Positions 1 to 5,600 of a stretch of DNA of 5,795 nucleotides are shown here, piece after piece. Made by a program: the position numbers and the translations under genes. The notes beneath the pieces are model-generated. The model did no database searches, had not been told where the DNA came from, and saw only the letters and a list, made by a program, of their open reading frames with translations. Numbering within the stretch: the first letter of the stretch is position 1; every line of letters starts with the position of its first letter. This DNA is from Candidatus Cloacimonadota bacterium (GTDB taxonomy: Bacteria > Cloacimonadota > Cloacimonadia > JGIOTU-2), in assembly GCA_014384665.1 (NCBI GenBank), contig JACNFI010000079.1, forward strand, positions 1-5,795, read 5' to 3'.

Positions 1-1599
1 CATGAAGCCAGAGAACAACTAAAGAAAGGTGTTGACATTCTGGCGAATGCTGTAAAAACTACACTTGGACCGCGAGGTAGAAATGTAGTTCTTGAAAAAA
101 GCTTTGGTTCGCCCACAATAACAAATGATGGTGTGACCATTGCAAAAGAGATTGAACTTGAAGGGAAATATGAGAATATGGGTGCTCAGATGGTTAAGGA
201 AGTTGCAACCAAAACTCATGATGTGGCTGGCGATGGAACAACCACAGCAACTCTTCTCGCTCAAGCAATCATAAATGAAGGGTTTAAACATGTTACTGCT
301 GGTGTAAATCCAATGTTTATGAAAAGAGGGCTTGCTAAAGCTTCTGAAACTATTGTTGATGAAATTAAGAGAATCAGCAAACCAACAAAAACCTCAGAAG
401 AGATTGAGCAAATCGCAACTATCTCTGCGAATAATGACCCTGAGATTGGAAAACTGATTGCAGAAGCAATGGAAAAAGTTGGAAATGAAGGCGTTATTAA
501 TGTGGAGGAATCTAAAACAATGAAAACAGATTGGGAAGTCGTTGAAGGAATGCAGTTTGATAGAGGTTATGTCTCACCTTATTTTGTAACAGATACTGAG
601 AAAATGGTTGCTGAATTAGAAGATGCATATATCTTACTTCTAGATAAAAAACTTTCTGTTATGAAGGATTTACTTCCAATTCTCCAGGAAGTTTCACAGA
701 CTGGGAAGCCACTATTAATTATTGCAGAAGATGTTGAAGGTGAAGCTCTTGCTACTCTTGTGGTTAACAAACTAAGAGGCACTCTTAATGTCTGTTCTGT
801 AAAAGCACCAGGATTTGGAGACAGAAGAAAAGAGATGCTGCAAGATATTGCTATTCTAACCGGTGGAACTGTTATTTCTGAAGAAGTGGGCTTAAAATTA
901 GAAAATACTAAATTGCATGATTTAGGCGTTGCTCATAAAGTCATTGTTGATAAGGAAAACACAACTATTAGAGAAGGAAAGGGCGGAGAATCTGATATCA
1001 CAGGCAGAATTCAGCAGATTAAAAGACAGATTGATGACACTACTTCAGATTATGATAAGGAAAAGTTACAAGAAAGACTTGCAAAACTATCTGGAGGAAT
1101 TGCTGTATTGAATATCGGCGCTGCAACAGAAACCGAGATGAAAGAGAAAAAACACCGTGTAGATGATGCACTTCAGGCTACTCGAGCTGCTGTTGAAGAA
1201 GGTATAATTATTGGTGGTGGTGTTGCATTACTCCAGGCTGCAAAAGCAATTGACAAACTCAGATTAGAAGCAGAAGAAAAAATTGGTGCTGATATTCTAA
1301 AATTAGCACTTCATATGCCCGTATATCAGATTGCTAAAAATGCTGGCGTTGCTGGTGATGTTGTTGTAGAAAGATTGAGAAATGAAAAAAATCCAAGTCT
1401 TGGATATAATGCAGCAAAACGAGAATATACTGACTTGATGGCTGATGGTGTTATTGATCCTGCTAAAGTTACACGTTCTGCTGTGCAAAATGCTTGCAGT
1501 ATCGCAGGACTTTTCCTAACTACAGAATGTATCATCTCAGATATTCCTAAAAAAGAAGAACCAATGCCGCCAGGAGGTGGAATGGGCGGAATGTATTAA
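1..1599 (+). CDS. groEL: 60-kDa chaperonin GroEL (5' end cut by window)
   Basis: This is the ATP-driven Hsp60 chaperonin, which forms double seven-membered rings in the cytoplasm and folds proteins with GroES. The frame is already open at base 1 (HEAREQLKKGVDIL...) and aligns with E. coli GroEL from about residue 10, so roughly nine N-terminal residues and the start codon lie outside the window. Landmarks agree with E. coli numbering with no net indel: the Asp of TNDG at 127-129 (D52), the Asp of GDGTTTA at 232-234 (D87) and the second Asp of RVDDAL at 1165-1167 (D398), all needed for ATP hydrolysis. The equatorial, intermediate and apical regions are all present, including VEEG, GGGVAL and TRSA. 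The C-terminus is a short Gly/Met-rich tail, PPGGGMGGMY. Full length would be about 541 residues, normal for the family. groES is commonly just upstream, but that is not visible here. Identification is secure. Confidence 0.98.
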   Translation, partial: HEAREQLKKGVDILANAVKTTLGPRGRNVVLEKSFGSPTITNDGVTIAKEIELEGKYENMGAQMVKEVATKTHDVAGDGTTTATLLAQAIINEGFKHVTAGVNPMFMKRGLAKASETIVDEIKRISKPTKTSEEIEQIATISANNDPEIGKLIAEAMEKVGNEGVINVEESKTMKTDWEVVEGMQFDRGYVSPYFVTDTEKMVAELEDAYILLLDKKLSVMKDLLPILQEVSQTGKPLLIIAEDVEGEALATLVVNKLRGTLNVCSVKAPGFGDRRKEMLQDIAILTGGTVISEEVGLKLENTKLHDLGVAHKVIVDKENTTIREGKGGESDITGRIQQIKRQIDDTTSDYDKEKLQERLAKLSGGIAVLNIGAATETEMKEKKHRVDDALQATRAAVEEGIIIGGGVALLQAAKAIDKLRLEAEEKIGADILKLALHMPVYQIAKNAGVAGDVVVERLRNEKNPSLGYNAAKREYTDLMADGVIDPAKVTRSAVQNACSIAGLFLTTECIISDIPKKEEPMPPGGGMGGMY

Positions 1600-1623
1600 A
1601 AATCAAAATTAAAAGCGAGAATA

Positions 1624-1668
1624 AAAGCGGTATCTTTTGAAAAACCTATTGGATACCGCTTTCTTGGT
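1624..1668 (+). terminator. Probable rho-independent terminator after groEL
   Basis: A perfect 11-bp inverted repeat, AAAGCGGTATC (1624-1634) and GATACCGCTTT (1652-1662), encloses a 17-nt loop and lies 25 bases after the groEL stop codon. On the + strand it is followed by an interrupted T-rich stretch (TTTCTTGGTTT). On the minus strand the stem runs into TTTTATT, so it could act in both directions. The position fits the end of the groEL transcript. The weak + strand T tract and longish loop keep this short of certain. Confidence 0.7.
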
Positions 1669-1692
1669 TTATAATGTAAGTATGATTTTCTT

Positions 1693-1740
1693 AATACAAA
1701 TCCCGTTTGAGGCAAAGTCTCTAATGGGATAAATACAAAT
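1693..1740. repeat. Small hairpin element flanked by AATACAAAT direct repeats
   Basis: Bases 1700-1711 pair with 1719-1730: ATCCC with GGGAT, one G-T, two A-T pairs, one T-T mismatch, then GAG with CTC, closed by a 7-nt loop (GCAAAGT). The hairpin is bracketed by two copies of AATACAAAT (1693-1701 and 1732-1740). There is no T tract on either side, so it is unlikely to be a terminator. It resembles a degenerate short palindromic interspersed repeat. Whether other copies exist cannot be seen from this window. Confidence 0.45.
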
Positions 1741-1804
1741 ATTATTGAAAATATGATTCAGCGTTTAAACAGATAATTAAAAAATCTTGCCTATTTTCCG
1801 AAGG

Positions 1805-1849
1805 CTCTCCGCCTGAGGCGTTCGCTTGCCAAAGCGAAGCGGCGGGGAG
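1805..1849. repeat. GC-rich REP-like nested palindrome
   Basis: A GC-rich island in otherwise AT-rich DNA. The outer arms CTCTCCGCC (1805-1813) and GGCGGGGAG (1841-1849) pair over 9 bp with one T-G. Inside, TTCGCTT (1821-1827) pairs perfectly with AAGCGAA (1832-1838) around a 4-nt loop. The left side alone can also fold as CGCC-TGA-GGCG (1810-1820). A short palindrome, GCCTCTGGC (1856-1864), follows. The nested architecture and sharp compositional contrast fit a repetitive extragenic palindrome. It has no T tract, and the open frame through it on the minus strand looks like a by-product. Confidence 0.55.
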
Positions 1850-1995
1850 GGATCTGCCTCTGGCTGATATTGACAGAAAGGAATCATAATGGAAACTGTA
1901 ACAAAAATCTCTGGAGAAAATAAAATGATAGCGAATAGAAGCAAAACTTGACACTGTGAAGCATTATTTGTTCATTGGTCATTGATTTTTTTGTT

Positions 1996-2039
1996 AAAAA
2001 AAGGCATTCTGATGGAACTGTCTCCGCTTGAAGAATGCC
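1996..2039 (-). terminator. Intrinsic-terminator-like hairpin for leftward transcription
   Basis: GGCATTCT (2003-2010) and AGAATGCC (2032-2039) form a perfect 8-bp stem with a 21-nt loop. Reading the minus strand, the stem is followed directly by seven T residues (plus-strand A run 1996-2002), the classical arrangement of a rho-independent terminator. On the + strand the stem is followed by mixed sequence, so the polarity is leftward. No minus-strand gene that would need it is recognisable; upstream of it on that strand lies the repeat block. The long loop is the main weakness. Confidence 0.5.
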
Positions 2040-2042
2040 AAG

Positions 2043-2073
2043 GTCCGGGGATGGCAGATTATCCCGTCCGGAC
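2043..2073. repeat. Bulged GC-rich hairpin abutting the heptamer array
   Basis: GTCCG (2043-2047) pairs with CGGAC (2069-2073), and GGGAT (2048-2052) pairs with ATCCC (2061-2065), leaving a 3-nt bulge (2066-2068) and an 8-nt loop. It starts four bases after the preceding hairpin, and its last base is the first base of the heptamer array, so the two hairpins and the array look like parts of one composite element. Confidence 0.45.
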
Positions 2074-2121
2074 AACCCGCAACCCGCAACCCGCAACTCG
2101 CAACTCGCAACTCGCAACCCG
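2073..2121. repeat. Seven tandem CAACYCG heptamers
   Basis: Seven exact 7-bp units without interruption: CAACCCG three times (2073-2093), CAACTCG three times (2094-2114) and CAACCCG once (2115-2121). Only the fifth base varies, C or T. The same heptamers recur at 2242-2276 and 2397-2424, at the ends of the 155-bp units. All three + strand frames stay open through the array because the unit has no stop codon, which gives spurious peptide repeats of the NPQPATR type. Confidence 0.95.
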
Positions 2122-2122
2122 A

Positions 2123-2162
2123 TAAATACCTAAATTTCTAAATAACTAAATAACTAAATATC
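2123..2162. repeat. Five in-phase TAAATNNC octamers (second copy 2278-2317)
   Basis: Five contiguous 8-bp units: TAAATACC, TAAATTTC, TAAATAAC, TAAATAAC and TAAATATC. The first five bases and the last base are invariant. The whole set is duplicated unchanged at 2278-2317 as part of the 155-bp unit. The period differs from the neighbouring 7-bp arrays, so the composite contains two distinct kinds of tandem repeat. Confidence 0.9.
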
Positions 2163-2169
2163 TCAAAAT

Positions 2170-2244
2170 AGTTGATAGTTGATAGTTCATAGTTGGTAGT
2201 TGATGGTAACCACCAACCAACAACCACCAACCACCAACCAATAA
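2170..2244. repeat. Inverted heptamer arrays around GGTAACC (second copy 2325-2399)
   Basis: Left arm: AGTTGAT, AGTTGAT, AGTTCAT, AGTTGGT, AGTTGAT (2170-2204). Right arm: CCACCAA, CCAACAA, CCACCAA, CCACCAA, CCAATAA (2210-2244). Read on the minus strand, the left arm is CTATCAA-like, so both arms belong to one CNNNCAA family facing each other across GGTAACC (2205-2211). The right arm then continues in the same 7-bp phase into CTCGCAA and CCCGCAA units to 2272, so the CAACYCG array is a variant of the same heptamer series. Confidence 0.85.
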
Positions 2245-2430
2245 CTCGCAACCCGCAACCCGCAACTCGCAACCCGATAAATACCTAAATTTCTAAATAA
2301 CTAAATAACTAAATATCTCAAAATAGTTGATAGTTGATAGTTCATAGTTGGTAGTTGATGGTAACCACAAACCAACAACCACCAACCACCAACCAATAAC
2401 TCGCAACCCGCAACCCGCAACCCGCAACTA

Positions 2431-2661
2431 TTTCTTATATACAACTAATCCTTTTCGTAATTTCTCAATATTCTTTTCAAGTTTTAGTTTTGTTAAAAGT
2501 TGCACTTATTACTTGAATCTAAAAATTAATCAAAATAACTTGACTGCTAAAATTTTCACATATTCAAGAAGTCAAAAATTTAGTATGAAATTTATTTTTA
2601 ATAGATTTAGTTTAGCTAACTGCTGTAAGCAATTTTTTAAGCAAAAAGATGTATTCTAAAA
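2431..2661. other. AT-rich leader without recognisable gene
   Basis: This stretch between the repeat block and the fusion gene is strongly AT-rich. It contains short dyads, TTGACT (2540-2545) with AGTCAA (2570-2575) and CTTGAAT (2512-2518) with ATTCAAG (2562-2568), but no stable terminator, tRNA or riboswitch fold that I recognise. Promoter-like pieces exist (TTGAAT 2513-2518, 17 bp, TAACTT 2536-2541; TTGACT at 2540 with a poor -10), but none is good enough to call. The promoter of the fusion gene presumably lies here. Confidence 0.5.
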
Positions 2662-5600
2662 ATGTCTGACATAAAGATTAAACTAAATGGAAAGATAACT
2701 CTTGCAAAAGAGAACCAAACTATCTTTGATATTGCAGAAGAAAATGGCATTGAAATTCCAACTCTCTGTTATGAAAAGTATTTGAAACCACTTGGTTCTT
2801 GTCAGCTCTGTTTAGTTGAAATCAAAAATGAAAAGGATCTCGCTCTTGCCTGTGCCACACAGGTTCAAAAAGGGATGCAAATAGAAACTGATAATGAAAA
2901 GGTCTATTCTGCCAGAAAAATAGCATTAGAAAAATTGTTGTCAGACCATTATGCAGATTGCATCGCTCCCTGCACACTTAAGTGTCCTGTACAGGTTGAC
3001 ATTCAAGGGGCTATCGCACTTATTCATAACGGTTTATATCACGAAGCTGTAAAATTGATAAAGGAAAAACTACCACTTCCTCTATCTGTATCAAGAATAT
3101 GTCCTGCTTTTTGCGAACAGGAATGTCGTAGACAACTTGTAGATGAATCAATCGCAATTCGCCAGATAAACCGTTTTGCTGCTGATAAAGATTTAGAAAA
3201 TGCCATAAGCAGATATATTCCAGAGAAAAAGCCAGGTACAGGCAAGGAAGTAGTAATTATTGGAGCCGGTCCCGCAGGATTAACTGTTGCTTATTTTCTC
3301 ACGCTTGAAGGGCATCATTGCACTATCTATGACGCAAATCCTGAAAGTGGTGGGATGCTTCGCTATGCTATTCCAGAATTCCGATTGCCTAAAGATATAC
3401 TTGATAAAGAAATTGAACAAATTGAAAAATTAGGTGTAAGAATTCGAAATAATGTAAAATTAGGACACGATTTTACACTTCAATTTTTGGAAAAAGAGTT
3501 TGATGCAATTTTTTTGGCACTCGGAGCTCAAGATGAATTGAAAATGAATATAGAAGGTGAGAATCTTGATGGATGTTTTTTAGGCACTGAATTTTTAAGA
3601 CAAGTAATTGAAAAGAAGATTAAAAAAGTTGGTAATATTGTAGCAGTTATTGGTGGGGAGAACACAGCGGTTGAAATAGCACGAACCTCTCTTCATCTTG
3701 GTGCTGAAAAGGTGATGATTATTTATAGCAGAACAGAAGAACTGTTGCTTGCAGAAAAGAATTTAATTGAATCTGCAAAGGAGGAAGGGATTGAATTCCA
3801 TTTTTTACAACGACCAACAAAAATCCTTGGCAAAGACAAAAAAATTGTTGGCATGCAATGTGTAAAAATGCGATTAGGTGAGCCAGATAAAGATGGGCCC
3901 TATCACCCAGTTCCTCTACCAAATTCAGAATTTATAATGAAAGTTGATACAGTCATCTCAGCAATAGGTCGAGTTTCTGACACAAAATTTTTACTAAATG
4001 AAACCTCAAAAATAAATTCTAAACATCTCCTATTAACTAAACAGGGGAAATTAGTCGTTGATGAGAAAACAAAACAGACAAATATTGATAAGATTTTTGC
4101 TGGTGGCGAATTAACTCGTGGTTCGTCCACAGCAATTGAAGCAGTTGCAGATGGATATATTGCCGCAAAAAGTATTCACGAATTTCTTTCGGGAAAAGAG
4201 ATTTCTAAACTGAAACAGGAATTTATCATCAGAAAAGCAAAATCAGTTTTAGAACTCGATTCAAAAGAATTTGAAAAATATGAAAAAATTCCAAGAATAG
4301 ATTCTCAAATTGTTGAAATAAAAACAAGAATTAAAAATTTTGAAGAGATAGAAAAAACCCTTTCAGAAGAAGATATACAAAAGGAATCAGAAAGATGTCT
4401 CGAGTGCGGATGCTCTGCGAATCAAATTTGTAAATTAAGAAAATATGCTACGGATTTTGGCATTGATTCAACAAAATTCATTGGCGGAGAATACCATCCA
4501 ATAGATGAAAGCCACCCATTCATACTTCGTGACCCAAACAAGTGTATTAAATGTGGAATATGTGTGCAAACTTGCTTTGAAATTCAGGGAGTTGGTGCAT
4601 TGGGAGATATTCATCAGGATTTTGGAGCTCCAGTGAGTCCTGATTTTGGTAAATCTCTTCTTGAAACTTCCTGTGAAAGCTGTGGAAAATGTATTGATAT
4701 CTGTCCGGTTGGGGCTTTAACTTCGCGAAATACACAGTTGAAAATCGCTCCAATTAGTTTATCAGAAATTGTTACAACCTGTGGCTTGTGCGGTTGCGGA
4801 TGTCAGATTAATTATAAAAGTTCAGGTAACCTAATTGTGCAAGCAGAAGCAAAAGAAAGCCCGATTACTGATAACAATGTCTGCTTCGATGCTCGCTTTG
4901 GATATGAAGTTTTACAAAGTAATGCTCGCTTAAAAACTCCACTTATCAGAAAAGAGCATACTTTGCAGAAATCCACCTGGGAAGAGGTATTTCAATTGAT
5001 TTCTGAAAAACTGCCTGATTTGGCTCCATATTGCGCAATATTTGCTAATGGAAATTTCACAAATGAAGAACTGTTTCTGATAAATCAAATCGCAAAAAAA
5101 TTCAATATTCAAAAGAAATTTTCTTGGGAATTAAATGGCTCTGTTATTCAAGATAAACTTGGAATAAATTATTCTCCAAATACAACATCTGATTTGCTTG
5201 AAACTGATTTAATCGTTCTCGTCGGAGATGTATCCCACACTTTGGGAATAAAAATTCTTGAAGCAATTCGAAAAGGGAAAAAATTGTTGATTTTAAATTC
5301 TGAAAAAAATAAATTCTCAAAAATCGCAAATACTCAAATCCAATCTAAAAATTATATTGAAATATTTAATCAGTTTGCAAAATATCTTATTGAAAATAGA
5401 TGTCATAATATAGATTCTATTGTGAAATCTGTGGAGAATTTTGCAGAATATAATCATAAACTTCAAACCACAATCCATAAAGATGAATTCTATGAATTCG
5501 CAGATATTTTGGTGAAGAATAGGAAAGTGATTTTTGTTTATTCAGAATCAGAATTGGGTTATCACACTCAACTTGCAATATTGAATTTGAGCATTTTAAA

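Larger units (their letters stand above)
2121..2428. repeat. Two tandem copies of a 155-bp composite repeat
   Basis: Copy 1 (2121-2275) and copy 2 (2276-2428) differ by two substitutions over 153 aligned bases (C2214 versus A2369, T2267 versus C2422). Identity also reaches about 15 bases to the left of each copy. Both ends of the unit fall inside CAACYCG heptamer arrays, which suggests duplication by slippage or unequal crossing-over between those arrays. Each copy contains an octamer array, then heptamers on the minus strand, then heptamers on the plus strand. The high identity implies recent duplication or ongoing homogenisation. An assembly artefact is possible but cannot be judged from sequence alone. 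Confidence 0.95.

Noticed and set aside
1693..1740. Miniature transposon with target-site duplication (AATACAAAT on both sides of the hairpin)
   Set aside because: Nine matching A/T-rich bases next to a 31-base hairpin are suggestive, but there are no terminal motifs of a known family and no second copy in the window, so it is kept only as a hairpin repeat.
1889..1951. 20-codon ORF (ATG at 1889, TGA at 1949) with a good AAAGGA ribosome site at 1877-1882
   Set aside because: The Shine-Dalgarno spacing is good, but the peptide is very short, has no recognisable motif and lies between mobile-looking palindromes. It could be a genuine small peptide or a gene remnant; I cannot support it as a gene.
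1884..2117. Minus-strand open frame of 77 codons beginning with an RVASCEL-type peptide repeat
   Set aside because: The peptide repeat comes from the stop-free heptamer array, and the frame then crosses both hairpins and the terminator-like site, so it is very unlikely to be coding.
2012..2125. 37-codon ORF (ATG at 2012) running through the hairpins into the heptamers
   Set aside because: It consists entirely of the hairpin element and the CAACYCG array, whose 7-bp unit lacks stops in every frame. It is better explained as structured repeat DNA.
2073..2428. CRISPR array
   Set aside because: The repeats are contiguous 7-bp and 8-bp units inside a 155-bp duplication. There are no unique spacers between identical 25-40 bp repeats, and no cas genes are present.
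2512..2568. Promoter for the fusion gene (TTGAAT 2513, TAACTT 2536; TTGACT 2540, TATTCA 2561)
   Set aside because: The -10 matches are poor (three of six), and in AT-rich DNA such pairs are expected by chance. A promoter is likely nearby but cannot be assigned.
2348..2659. Open frame of 103 codons on the + strand from the repeat into the AT-rich leader
   Set aside because: The first part is translated heptamer repeat, the rest is Phe/Lys/Asn-rich AT-biased sequence, and there is no ribosome site or recognisable domain.
4882..5142. Selenocysteine formate dehydrogenase
   Set aside because: I read the frame codon by codon from 2662 to 5793 and found no in-frame TGA, and the region aligned with the Sec/Cys site lacks both residues.
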